This document shows, one piece after another, positions 9,446 through 18,935 of a stretch of DNA of 52,500 bases. Source of the stretch: Symbiodinium natans (lineage: Eukaryota; Sar; Dinophyceae; Suessiales; Symbiodiniaceae). The notes under the pieces are model-generated. The model was not told the DNA's origin. It saw only the letters and a list, made by a program, of their open reading frames with translations, and did no database searches. The stretch lies in the NCBI GenBank assembly GCA_905221605.1, contig CAJNDS010000886.1, forward strand, positions 1 to 52,500. The letters run 5' to 3'. The position numbers were made by a program, and so were the translations under genes. Position 1 is the stretch's first letter, and the number at the start of each line of letters is the position of its first letter.

Positions 9446-9896
9446 GGTCACCGAAAGCTCCCCGCAGACAGTTCAATACCCCACAAGCCAAGTTCTCGCA
9501 GTTCCGGCTGGGCGTCCCCACAACTTCGGCCCCGGGACCATGTACTCTGCGAGAAACGGGACCGGCCTGATGCTGCTGATGCTCGCCGGCTGGGGCTCGT
9601 CATGAGTCATGCCAGTCTTGGCAGCCACAATGTTGCATTGCGGGCGCCTACGGCCACCAGTAATTCTAACGCTGCGCGACCCGCCGCCTTGGCCCTGCCC
9701 AGCGCATCCGCGTGAGCGTAGTGGTTCCGCAGCGCCCAAGTCGCTGGACCCCAAGCAATAAGGGTTGGGTTTAGGGTTTAGGGTTCCGGGTTTATGGTTT
9801 AGGGTTTAGGGTTGAAGGTTAGTTTAGGGTTGAGGGCTTAGGCGGTTTAAGATTTTGGGTGTTTGGGTTGTTTAGAGTTCAAGGTTCAAGGTTCAG
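9224..9896 (+). repeat. 673-bp direct repeat, copy 1
   Basis: Matches 10178-10850 with a constant offset of 954 bp and no difference that I can see, including two reading frames (123 and 83 codons) that translate identically. Left of 9224, 17 bp more are shared (from 9207), but a 22-bp segment present in copy 2 is missing here. That segment is flanked by the short repeat GGTCA, suggesting a small deletion in this copy. Confidence 0.93.
9757..9845 (+). repeat. interstitial telomere-like repeat, copy 1
   Basis: Degenerate TTTAGGG heptamers (GGGTTTAGGGTTTAGGGTT plus variants TTTATGG and TTGAGGG). TTTAGGG is the plant-type repeat, also reported for dinoflagellates. Here it is internal, within the 673-bp duplication. 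Confidence 0.8.
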
Positions 9897-9904
9897 GGTC
9901 TGAA

Positions 9905-10079
9905 ACCTGAAGAAAGTGGTGGGGCAAGTAGTGGGGCTAGTGGGGCAAGTGGGGCAAGTGGCATCCCCGAACCCCCTCCTCCTTCTTCAGGGTGTGGGGG
10001 AAACGGGGCGGGCAGATCTGCAAGGGCAAGTGGGGCAAGTGGCAAGTGGGGCAAGCGGGGCAAGCGGGGCAAGTGGCAG
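9905..10079 (+). repeat. 9-bp minisatellite (AGTGGGGCA)n, interrupted
   Basis: Two blocks of the 9-mer (9918-9962 and 10024-10079) flank a unique 55-bp segment (CCCGAACCCCCTCCTCC...). The same composite block recurs at 11129-11275. The plus strand reads Ser-Gly-Ala repeats in one frame. Confidence 0.85.
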
Positions 10080-10290
10080 TGCCGTGACATGTCGTTGGAG
10101 TCTCCTCGAAAACAGGGCTTTCGCCCGTGACTCTCAAATCATGTGGTTGTATGGTCACGTGACTCACGTGGTCATGACAGGCGCATCGGTTCCAGCTCAA
10201 GGTCCCGGATGCTGTCCAGGCCGAGCCGAGGCCATGGCGCCGTGGCGACGTAGAACCGTAGAACAGTTGGGATCAAGGGAATGAGGCCTC
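10079..10290 (+). repeat. about 211-bp direct repeat, copy A (copy B at 11446-11657)
   Basis: Offset 1367 bp from the second copy, with scattered single-base differences. It overlaps the left part of the 673-bp repeat copy 2, so three related copies of the GGCGCATCGGTTCCAGC segment exist (9224, 10178, 11545). Confidence 0.88.
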
Positions 10291-10850
10291 ACTAGTCGTG
10301 ATATGTCGTGATGTTCCGAATTCCTGCCACACAAGTGCCCGAAGGAGCAGCCAGAATCGGAGCTTCTTGGATGATATCAAGGCGCAGTCAGTGCCTAAAG
10401 GTCACCGAAAGCTCCCCGCAGACAGTTCAATACCCCACAAGCCAAGTTCTCGCAGTTCCGGCTGGGCGTCCCCACAACTTCGGCCCCGGGACCATGTACT
10501 CTGCGAGAAACGGGACCGGCCTGATGCTGCTGATGCTCGCCGGCTGGGGCTCGTCATGAGTCATGCCAGTCTTGGCAGCCACAATGTTGCATTGCGGGCG
10601 CCTACGGCCACCAGTAATTCTAACGCTGCGCGACCCGCCGCCTTGGCCCTGCCCAGCGCATCCGCGTGAGCGTAGTGGTTCCGCAGCGCCCAAGTCGCTG
10701 GACCCCAAGCAATAAGGGTTGGGTTTAGGGTTTAGGGTTCCGGGTTTATGGTTTAGGGTTTAGGGTTGAAGGTTAGTTTAGGGTTGAGGGCTTAGGCGGT
10801 TTAAGATTTTGGGTGTTTGGGTTGTTTAGAGTTCAAGGTTCAAGGTTCAG
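10178..10850 (+). repeat. 673-bp direct repeat, copy 2
   Basis: Second copy of 9224-9896. Near-perfect identity implies a recent duplication or gene conversion, or an assembly artefact. Confidence 0.93.
10711..10799 (+). repeat. interstitial telomere-like repeat, copy 2
   Basis: Same TTTAGGG-type array as at 9757-9845, carried by the second copy of the duplication. Confidence 0.8.
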
Positions 10851-11055
10851 CGTTCCCTAGTGCTCACACCAGTTTGCAAGGCAGGGGGATGGAGGAGGGG
10901 GGGGGGGGATGCTGGGGGGTGGGGGTGGGGGCGGGAAAAAGGCGGGGGTCGGGTGGGGCTTCAACTGGCCCTGGTCCTGGCGAATTCGTGGTCGCCTACA
11001 TGGGTACGGCAAAGAAAGGCCCTCGGTGGATTGTCACTTGCTTTTCCGGAAGAGC

Positions 11056-11186
11056 TACCACTTGCCCCACTTGCCCCACTTGCCCCACTTGCTCCACTTG
11101 CCCCACTTCTGAAACCTGAAGAATTAGCAAGTGGGGCAAGTGGTGGGGCAAGTAGTGGGGCTAGTGGGGCAAGTGGGGCAAGTGGC
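11056..11186. repeat. inverted 9-bp minisatellite, potential hairpin
   Basis: The left arm at 11056-11105 consists of (TTGCCCCAC)n. The right arm at 11129-11186 is the same 9-mer in the opposite orientation. They are separated by about 24 bp (TCTGAAACCTGAAGAATTAG). Arms of about 45-50 bp could pair. Confidence 0.85.
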
Positions 11187-11445
11187 ATCCCCGAACCCCC
11201 TCCTCCTTCTTCAGGGTGTGGGGGAAACGGGGCGGGCAGATCTGCAAGGGCAAGTGGGGCAAGTGGGCAAGTCGGGGCAAGTGGCAGAAATCGCTTGGTG
11301 GCCCACACACGGGCAAGTGGGGCAAGTGGGGGCCATGCTATTCATCACTTCTTGTGCGCATGGCCCTTCCAGCGCCGTTCCTCACAGTCGTCAGCTGCTG
11401 CTCCTGCGTTCCGTGCTGTTCATGCAGACTTGCTCGACATAGATC

Positions 11446-11657
11446 GTGCCGTGACATGTCGTTGCAGTCTCCTCGAAAACAGGGCTTTCGCCCGCGACAC
11501 TCAAATCATGTGGTTGTATGGTCACGTGACTCACGTGGTCATGACAGGCGCATCGGTTCCAGCTCAAGGTCCCGGATGCTGTCCAGGCCGAGCCGAGGCC
11601 ATGGCGCCGTGGCGACGTAGAACTGTTGAACAGTTGGGATCGAGGGAATGAGGCCTC
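11446..11657 (+). repeat. about 211-bp direct repeat, copy B
   Basis: Matches 10079-10290 and diverges after GAATGAGGCCTC. It lies directly before, and overlaps the first codons of, the coding-like frame at 11626-11880. Confidence 0.88.
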
Positions 11658-11880
11658 CAGTCGTGATGTTGTAGGTGCAAGTACCAAGGGTGCACCGGAG
11701 GGAAAGCCAGAAAAAAACCTTGCAGAAACTGGTGAAGTTGGTGTGGCCTTGCGCAGGACTCGAGCCTCCGGAGACGCTTTCACGCGCGCGCTGTCTGAGC
11801 GCTTGAAGAAGGTCTATGTTGCCACGCATGGAGAGGAGTCTGAGGAGTCTGAGGAGGAAGCCGATGCTGAATGGGAATAG
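11626..11880 (+). CDS. hypothetical protein, possible 3'-terminal exon
   Basis: A plus frame of 84 codons ends in TAG at 11878-11880. The second half has a charged, protein-like pattern (A-F-T-R-A-L-S-E-R-L-K-K-V-Y-V-A) and closes with an acidic tail (E-E-S-E-E-S-E-E-E-A-D-A-E-W-E). The first 12 codons fall in the repeated 211-bp segment, so the ATG may not be the real start; the frame could instead be entered by splicing. No family recognised. Confidence 0.3.
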   Translation: MNSWDRGNEASSRDVVGASTKGAPEGKPEKNLAETGEVGVALRRTRASGDAFTRALSERLKKVYVATHGEESEESEEEADAEWE

Positions 11881-11999
11881 TGGGAATAGCATGCAGACGT
11901 GCTCGGGTTTCACTTTGTGAAGCGGCGATGTTGCACGGAAAGAGTCTTGTCGTGCCGAATGTGCCTGGACCAATGAGATTTTCCGAGGGGCCGACCTCA

Positions 12000-13790
12000 T
12001 TTGGAATTCACTGAGGTCTGAGTCAAATTCTGAGTGCTTCGCGGCTCAGACCTCAGGTCGGTTCTCGTGTGGGTCACGTTTCATGTAAATCCCAGTTCAA
12101 TAATTCGAGCAGTTCTGATTTCATGTAGGCAAAATCAATGCAACGTAAAGGCTTAGTTTCACACAAAAGAGTCCTTCCAAAGAGCCTCTTTACTCTTTAT
12201 TCATTTTTTCTGGTTATCGAGAGGGTGCGGACGCAGAGACGCAGAGATGCAGGGAGCGCCTCCGGCTCTCACTCTGGAGGGGGGGGTCCGGCGGGATCCC
12301 GCGTCCAAAGCGTGCGTGAGCGCTGAGTGACTGAGTGAGGTGGAGAATCGAAGAGCGAGAGGAGATGAGAAGGGGTTAAAAGAGTGTTAAAAGAGTGTTA
12401 AAAGTCAAGCCTTTTCCTTGGATTGCTCTTGTAGGCTTTCGTGGGAGCACTTTGACACCCGCGACGTTTTTGCACCCAGAGCCCTCCCAGCCCTATCGAG
12501 ATGGGCTCAGATCCCATCCTTTTTCCGGGTGCACTGCGCATCCACGCCGTCATGAAAAAAGCTAGATTCTTTGCAACAAGGTGTTTTGTTGGAAAAAAAG
12601 ACGCAAGCAGATTCTTCGCAAAAGAAGCGCTTTGTTCAAATAAAGTTGCCTGACTGGTCGGGTGCACTGCATGCGCGAAGGCGCGAGAAAATCATTTTTG
12701 CGCAAGAAGCGGCTTGTCAGAAGAGTTGTTGTTCGAAAAAAGTGGCTTCGCGGGTGCGCGGCACGAAGCCGTGATTGCTTGTCGCAGAGCTTTCCTGCAC
12801 AGAGCAACAGCACGGAGCCGAGGTGCATCAGCCTCTGCCGCTTCACCCTCGCTTCCAACTCGAGAAGCTCGAGCCGAGCAGTTCTGAGTCGGCAAAGGGA
12901 GAAATGTGTGCAAGAGTGGGTCGGAAAGCACTGTGCAAGTGGTTCAGAATCGTTCAGAATGCTCAGTGTTCGCTAGCCACGAGGGGCCCAAGGGGAGAGG
13001 CTTGTGGCCTCCAGAGGAGCCGAGCCGAGACCCTGAGGCGCGAGTTTGAGCCGTGAAGAAAGCTTCAGAAACAAGGACTTTAACGAACTTCAACGAAGTT
13101 GTCGCTTTAAAAACACCATGGGCCTCAGGCCAGCACTGTTTCGAGTTTCCAGTAGACACTGCGCAAACTTCTCATCCGTCGCCTTGGCCCAAGGTGGAGT
13201 AGAGTTCTTAGAGTTCAATCAAACCATTGTTTCTCCTTTGTGGGAGGTTCTTGGGTGCATCGCCATCGTTTGCCCTCAGAAAATGTCGGGTAGCAGTGGA
13301 AAGTATTGGTTTTTACCACAAGAAAGGGTTTTCGGGGAACATGTTTCCGCTGGGAGGGTGTCTTGCGGGGTAAAAAAGCGCGAAAGAAATCGATGTTACA
13401 TGTGAGTTACATGTGTCTGCAGACAAGGCGCCAACATCCTGGAACAAAACGCCTTTTTCTGTACTCACCCCGGCAGCAAGAAGTCTGCAGAAAGACTTGC
13501 TTGGCTGAACAGAATGGTCGCGGATGCAAAACTCGACGAAAGCTTTCACAATCGCTCCAAGGCCCGGCTGGTCACAGAGCGGACAATTGCGTCTGCGTGA
13601 GTCTACGTGCCCTCGCTGCTTGATCTCTCCAGCATCCCCTGCCCAAAGCACGCTTGAGAGAATTTGCGGCGCTCTCACAGAACTGGTCTCCGCTCACCAT
13701 TTCGAAGACAGGCTACAAGCGTGTACTCGGCCTTGGTAATTATGGCCGGCTGTAGACTTAAAAGCTCTCTTGAGGCCAGTTCCACTGCCG
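12000..13790. other. non-coding stretch with short simple repeats
   Basis: A 12-bp motif GTTAAAAGAGT is repeated three times at about 12376-12405. A degenerate A-rich repeat (AAGAAGCGCTTTGTT-like, with GTTGGAAAAAAAG and GTTCGAAAAAAG variants) covers about 12570-12755. Frames of up to 120 codons exist on both strands but none has a recognisable domain. Confidence 0.4.
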
Positions 13791-13801
13791 ATCGCTGAAA
13801 G

Positions 13802-13984
13802 CCTCCTTTGCGCTCGGGAGAGTTTGGGGCACGCGTCTTCAGGGACAGGGGACCGCGCAGCCTCAAGGCAATCAACTACGAGAAGTTTCTGGCTCTTCCA
13901 GAATGCAATGCCAAGCTCGGAACAGGTTCCGAGGAGTATTGGTGCCAGTGGGAGTGCAGAAAAATCATCAGGCACGTTGTTTGA
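13802..13984 (+). CDS. hypothetical protein, candidate 3'-terminal exon
   Basis: A plus frame of about 60 codons ends with TGA at 13982-13984. Its composition is convincingly protein-like: V-F-R-D-R-G-P-R-S-L-K-A-I-N-Y-E-K-F, then F-L-A-L-P-E-C-N-A-K-L-G-T-G and E-E-Y-W-C-Q-W-E-C-R-K-I-I-R-H. An in-frame stop precedes at 13796-13798, and AG at 13800-13801 immediately before the open part could be a splice acceptor, so a spliced exon is more likely than a free-standing gene. The W-C-Q-W-E-C core is unusual. Family unknown. Confidence 0.35.
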   Translation, partial: PPLRSGEFGARVFRDRGPRSLKAINYEKFLALPECNAKLGTGSEEYWCQWECRKIIRHVV

Positions 13985-14200
13985 AAGAGACTCTGTGTGG
14001 ATGCCATCGTATCGGAGCGTTGTCAGCTGTGACAGTTCTGACAACAGTGGCCATGACAGTTGCAAAGACATCCACTGGGAAACACAAAGTCTCTAAGTCC
14101 CGCGTACTCCGATCTGGCGCAAGAGCCTACACAATGCCACCAAAGTCTCGGGTCACCAGCAGTACAGTAAAAACGCTGTATAAGAAAACGGTTTGTCGGC

Positions 14201-15012
14201 ACTAGGGTACCCTAAGTTTCTAAATTTCCATTCACCTATGTACCCAAGGGGGATTCGAACTAGGGTAGTCTTGGTTTCTTAATTCGTTTCTTGAGGGAGG
14301 GGGGGGGGGGGTCTGCCCTTCAGAAGCTTCTCCGCGCGATCTAAGTAAAACCCTGCGCCCGCAAATCCTGAATCGGAAGCACCGGTCAGGTGGGGTCGGG
14401 TCAGAAGCGGGGGGGGGGGTCACGTTTTAGAGCTTTCCAGGGCTGAAATCTAGAAAGTGACGCCCGTGCGTTTTTGGGTAGGGTCAGGCCAGAAGCGTGG
14501 GGGAGTCACGTGTTAGAACGGTTCAAGGCTGAAATCTAGAAAGTGACTCCCGCGCGTTTTTGGGGTAGGGTCAGGCCAGAAGCACGGGGGTGTCACGTTT
14601 TGGAGCTTTCCAGGGCTGAAAACCTCTGTAATGTGACTCCCGCGCAGTTTTAGGGGTAGAGTCAGGCCAGAAGCGCGGGGGAGTCATGTGTTAGAGCTTT
14701 TCAGGGCTGAAAACCTCTGTAATGTGACTCCCGCGCGTTTTTGGGGTATAGAGTCAGGAGTGGGTCAGGCCAGAAGCGCGGGGGAGTCTCGTTTTAGAGA
14801 TTTTCAGGGCGTATACGGTCAGGCCAGAAGCGCGGGGGAGTCACGTTTCAGAGCTTTCCAGGGCTGGAAACCTCTAGAATGTGACTCCCGCGCGTTTGTG
14901 GCGTAGGGTCAGGCCAGGTCACGTTTTGGAGCTTTCCAGGGCTGAAAACCTCCCGAAAAGCTCTTTTGGAGAGCTTCGTAGACGCGATATTAAGAAAGTA
15001 TCGCCCCCAACA
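14201..15012. mobile_element. possible element flanked by CACTAGGGTACCC
   Basis: CACTAGGGTACCC occurs just before (14201) and just after (15012) the foldback array. GGGTACCC is itself a palindrome, so the two sites could be inverted or direct. Outside them, ACAGTAAAA at 14165 faces TTTTACTGT at 15106. This could mark the borders of a non-autonomous element that carries or was invaded by the array. No transposase frame is present. Confidence 0.3.
14400..14960. repeat. foldback tandem array, about 90-bp units
   Basis: Seven units start at GTCAGGCC or its variant (about 14400, 14483, 14570, 14661, 14764, 14818, 14908), with spacings mostly 83-91 and one of 54 and one of 103. Each full unit carries inverted arms, AAGCGCGGGGGAGTCAC on one side and GTGACTCCCGCGC on the other, about 45 bp apart around a core TTTTAGAGCTTTCCAGGGC. 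Each unit could therefore form a stem-loop. Confidence 0.9.
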
Positions 15013-15278
15013 CTAGGGTACCCAAGGTTTCTGCCCAGGTTTCTCAGCTAAAAGGCAACCGCAAATCGCCCAAAATCCCTGGATCTAGCAGTGGTTTTAC
15101 ATGGTTTTACTGTAGTTGCGGCAGGCAGTGTTCCATCCAAGTAGCTCATGAGGGGAAAGAAGGTGTATGCACGTGTGCAGCGTCGTCCACATCACGGGCA
15201 ACCAGTGATACAAAGAACGGTGCAAAAGGAGAAGGCATGCCGTGAAGATGGCGGAAAGTCCAAGCACGCAGCACTTTC

Positions 15279-15361
15279 TAAAGTCTTAAAGTCTTAAAGT
15301 CTTAAAGTCTTAAAGTCTTAAAGTCTTAAAGTCTTAAAGTCTTACAGTCTTAAAGTCTTAA
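15279..15361 (+). repeat. 8-bp satellite (TTAAAGTC)n
   Basis: About ten copies of an 8-bp unit, with one TTACAGTC variant near 15341-15349. Confidence 0.95.
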
Positions 15362-15852
15362 GGTCCTCCTTTCGGAGCAGCGTGTGCCGTCCCACTCGAC
15401 CACTCCCGGCGGATTTGCTGCTTCGGTTTGAGGGCTGAAGGGAGGTGAATGTTAAAGGTCAAGGCGTTAGGGTTAGTCTTTGTTTAGGCAAAATTCTTAA
15501 GACCTTGTTCTTCCGCATCTGCGAAAGCGCAGCCACATGACGACAGAGCTGGACAGCCCGCTGACTGCATGTACAGTGGTGTGTGTGTGTGCGCACACGG
15601 ACGCACTCTTCATACAAAACTGGACATGTGGGGCCATCCGGTCCTTTAACTTTAAAGGGTCCCAGTCGTTGGGGTTTTATGAGGGGAGAAAAATCCAGAA
15701 TGGAGATCGGAGTGCTTGCGAGCATGGGTTCAAGCATATTGCCGTAGTGCTGTTAATAAGCGCGTCTGCATGCAAAGGGGGGGCTTTTGGGCAACGCTTG
15801 TTGTCAACCCCCCGGCGCACGTGTTTTGCAACATTAGCGATGGTTGGCGCCA

Positions 15853-16200
15853 TTAGCGCGTGGAGTTTGGGAAGATGTTGAGAATGAGGCAATGAGCGAT
15901 TTCGGTCTTTTTTCTTGGTGTGTGTGTGTACGTGCCCATTCGCCTTTCGCCATTCTCGTATCGCACCTCAAGCTCGTCTCGGCATTTTCTGGTGCCATGC
16001 ACAAACGGGTTCTTTCGAGAAAGCCGGTGTTCACTGAGGGCCTTGGCTTGGGATGAAGGGTCCACGATGAAAGTGGCGACGGCGCAAGAAGGCGGCATTC
16101 GCAAGGTTGACAGAAAATCTGTGAGAGTGTAGTCAGGGCGGAATTGTTGTGAGTATGCGTCGCTTTGTTGAGCCAGGCGACTATGAGACGTACAACTCAA
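15853..16200 (-). CDS. hypothetical protein, coding-like minus frame
   Basis: A 115-codon minus frame with balanced, protein-like composition (F-R-P-D-Y-T-L-T-D-F-L-S-T-L-R, F-I-V-D-P-S-S-Q-A-K-A-L-S-E-H-R-L, C-R-D-E-L-E-V-R-Y-E-N-G). The opposite strand also has a 68-codon frame (16149-16355) with some protein-like character, so the strand is not certain. No domain recognised and no splice sites fixed. Confidence 0.27.
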   Translation of the reverse strand: MSCTSHSRLAQQSDAYSQQFRPDYTLTDFLSTLRMPPSCAVATFIVDPSSQAKALSEHRLSRKNPFVHGTRKCRDELEVRYENGERRMGTYTHTPRKKTEIAHCLILNIFPNSTR

Positions 16201-16419
16201 ACTCCAATTTCAACGTCGACCGTTTCAAGCCATTCGCACAGGCCGGACTGCATTTTCTCGCCCTTTCTTGCCTTTTCGACACACAAGGCAGTGACGAATT
16301 TTGTCTCACAACCCCAAGAGCCCACTACTGGCTAGATTTGTCTTTCAGGAAGTAAAGGGCGCAGCAAGGGCACATCCATTTTGTTGTGGCAGGTGCAGTT
16401 TGGAAAAGCCGCCGACTTC

Positions 16420-17190
16420 TCAAGAGGCCTCAGCTCTTCTCTCTCCTCTTCGAGCATTCTTTGAGCCCAATCCCAGCCCAGTTTGTAGCTCAGCAGCTTC
16501 AGGTCTCTTCAAGCACGTCGCCTCGCATGACTTGCGAAACATCCTGGTGCTGAATGTCTCCCGCGCGTCTGCAAACCCAGAGATGTCCAGATCCACGGAT
16601 TCCCAAAGCACGACAGTCCGACAGCATGGCAACATGTCCGAGATTGTCCGAGGGTAAACCGAATCATGCAAAGCCCGCAAAAGCCTGCAAAGCCGAAGCC
16701 GTGGCAAAGCGTTGTGTTGTCGTGCACCAGTTCGAGGCCCCTCCGCCCTGATGATCTCGAAACAATCTGCACGGCCGCTGTGACAAACGTGCATGTGCAC
16801 TGCTTCGAGCACCCCAACGGTCGAAGCTTGAATCGAGGTGGCCTCAAGCCTCATGCGCATCGATGCAAGCCGGTGCAGCCACAGCCTCAGCACTCTGTTC
16901 ACGAAAGCCGTCCTGAAAAACATGATGTATTGGTCATACGTCCGATTGTTCTGAGTCACCCTCGGTTCAGGTCTGGAAGAGCTACCGGACAAGATTGTCG
17001 AATTGCGCCAACTCAAGGTTGGGCAGCTGCTTAGCTTAGTAAAACTAAGAGCCTCCCGCTCGGGTCGCCCAAGAGGCCCCAAAATCCTGAGCCCGACCCT
17101 CAAACCCAACCATGCTTTCAGGGTGGGTCGGAGGCTCCCGCCCCAGCGTATTCTGAGACCACAATGTATAAGGAGGTCCGCTGCGTGCAT
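16420..17190 (-). CDS. hypothetical protein, 256-codon minus frame
   Basis: This is one of the longest reading frames outside repeats and the retroelements. The C-terminal half looks most like protein (V-L-W-E-S-V-D-L-D-I-S-G-F-A-D-A-R-E-T-F, then M-F-R-K-S-C-E-A-T-C-L-K). It lies on the same strand as and upstream of 15853-16200, so both could belong to one intron-containing gene. I see no recognisable domain, signal peptide or membrane span. It could be chance in GC-rich DNA. Confidence 0.27.
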   Translation of the reverse strand: MHAADLLIHCGLRIRWGGSLRPTLKAWLGLRVGLRILGPLGRPEREALSFTKLSSCPTLSWRNSTILSGSSSRPEPRVTQNNRTYDQYIMFFRTAFVNRVLRLWLHRLASMRMRLEATSIQASTVGVLEAVHMHVCHSGRADCFEIIRAEGPRTGARQHNALPRLRLCRLLRALHDSVYPRTISDMLPCCRTVVLWESVDLDISGFADARETFSTRMFRKSCEATCLKRPEAAELQTGLGLGSKNARRGERRAEAS

Positions 17191-17356
17191 CGGCCGTGGA
17201 GAAACGGGTGTTTTCAGGAGGTCCAGGTCCCGCTAGTTTTGAAAGGCGGTCTTTGAAGGGTTTGAAGGGGGTCCCAGGGCTTCATCAGATATTCAGCAGA
17301 ACTTCAGCACCCCGATGCACCCCGATGCCCCTCGGCATCCCCGAGCCCCCGAACCT

Positions 17357-17372
17357 GGGGGGGGGGGGGGGG
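17357..17372 (+). repeat. G homopolymer (16)
   Basis: Sixteen consecutive G bases, followed by GTGCATCCCCCC. Confidence 0.9.
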
Positions 17373-17443
17373 TGCATCCCCCCAATTTTTCCAATGGCCC
17401 AGCCCTCCTGCTTTTTGACAAGAATTCCTACGAAAAGTAGCAT

Positions 17444-17541
17444 GAATCCTATGAAAATTCAGAGGGAATGGAGGTTTTCCTAGGACCAAGAAAATGCCCA
17501 AATCCTATGAACATACAGATGGAATGGAGGTTTTCCTAGGA
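17444..17541 (+). repeat. 57-bp tandem duplication with GGAGGTTTTCCTAGGAC
   Basis: AATCCTATGAAAATTC at 17444 and AATCCTATGAACATAC at 17501 each lead into GGAATGGAGGTTTTCCTAGG. The second half belongs to the dispersed AGGAAAACCTCTAT family seen again near 31.3, 32.5, 33.0 and 43.9 kb. Confidence 0.8.
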
Positions 17542-18209
17542 CAAAGCCAAGAAAGCCGACCAAACAAAAAGAAAATAAAGATCCCCCGAAAAAATGACCC
17601 CAAAAAACACTCCACCCTTTTCTTCCCGGGGAATCCGATGTCAGAGCACTAGTTGGATGATTTTGGATCGGACAGCTGTGGGTGGGAGAAATTCCATGTG
17701 GGAAATCGCTGCCTCGGCTTCAGGTCGCCCTCTTCCACCAGAACCTGCTTCGAAGGCCTGAAGGGTTCTGAGCAGTACAAGTCCAGCTTCGCTGGAGAGA
17801 GCTAAGGTGGCAGGATGTGTTGAGTTTGTGCAAGTGCCCTGCAGTGGCCTCAGCGCTCTTGGGCCGACATGTCACCAACGTCCAACATTCGCAACCTTTC
17901 CAAAATAGATCCCCAAAGTACTGAGGCCTTGATCTGGTTGACCATCTTCCAAAATCCTGTGGCAGGCTCCGCTAGCTTGCTCCCCAACAAGTGCGGCTCC
18001 ATTTCGAGGGCAAAGCAGGGCAAAGTTGTCCAAGCCCGTGTCCGTGCAACAGGGCCAGGGAGGCATCAGGGCCTGCTGCCATTTTGTTGCTGCTGCGCCG
18101 CATTCTGCTGCAGACGGACATGCAGAACCGTCAAAATCAGCAACTTGTACCATTTTCCCGCTCTGTTCTCGACTCAACCGGTTCGGTTCAGTGGTGTGCT
18201 GAACCAGAT

Positions 18210-18700
18210 CCACGGCTTTCATGTAAAGTTTCACAGATAAAGGTTGTACTTGGTCCCCACAATTTCGTTTTGGTCCTATTTCTTGGGCTTCTCATGGCTC
18301 CTCTAAATTTAACTCCGTCACAGGCGGACACGCGTGGATTATCTAGACGTGTTTTTCGGGCTCCGGAAAGCGCATCCCTGGGAGTGACATAAGAATGAGA
18401 ATGATCAACAACAGCGGAGCTGCTTGGAATTGTGCCAGGTGCGTTTCTTGGATCCCACAATGCGCATCTAGGTCTGTTTCATGTATAGTTTCACAGATAA
18501 ATGTTGCACTTCGCCTCCGAAATCTCCTTCTTGATACCATTTCTTTGGCTTCTCATGACTTCTCTACATACTGCACAGTCTTGTGCGGCAAACTGCGTTT
18601 TTCGGGTCCCAAGCCAATTGAGACCCCTGGGAGTGACGTCGGAGTGAGACTTGGCCTCCGCAATCTCCTTCTTGATCCCATGTCTTTGCTCTGATCTCTC
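18210..18700 (+). repeat. degenerate tandem repeat, about 255-bp unit
   Basis: The blocks TTTCACAGATAAA (18227, 18490), CTTCTCATG (18290, 18550), TGTTTTTCGGG/TGCGTTTTTCGGG (18349, 18594) and CCCTGGGAGTGAC (18374, 18626) recur in the same order. A third, partial unit starts near 18645. Sequence between blocks has diverged. Confidence 0.7.
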
Positions 18701-18774
18701 ACTATTTCCCCAAACAGGAACCGTTTGGGGTCCTCTCCTCAGAAAAAAAAGAGTGTCACGCGCTTGGCTAGATT

Positions 18775-18935
18775 GGTGTCACGCATGCCCCTGTCGAGAC
18801 CGGGATCCGGCTGTTGAGCCCAACTTGAAACCTGGATCCGGCCAACATGCCGAAGTTGAGACTTGAAACCCGGATCCGCATGCCCCTGATAAGCCCAACT
18901 TGATTCCCTGATCTGGCCAACGCCCCTGATAAGGA
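18775..18935 (+). repeat. short degenerate repeat (GGATCCG / ATGCCCCTG modules)
   Basis: ATGCCCCTG(T/A) appears at about 18785 and 18878 with a variant near 18920. GCCCAACTTGA and CGGATCC modules appear two to four times in between. Confidence 0.6.

Noticed and set aside
9344-9715. 123-codon frame duplicated exactly at 10298-10669
   Set aside because: Identity follows from the recent segmental duplication, so it is no evidence of coding constraint; no domain.
14251-14265. GGGGGATTCGAACTAGGG, a box-B-like tRNA motif on the minus strand
   Set aside because: No A box, anticodon arm or acceptor pairing at the right distance; probably part of the border of the foldback array.
15279-15361. Regular repeat considered as CRISPR
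   Set aside because: Unit is 8 bp with no spacers; simple satellite in eukaryotic DNA.
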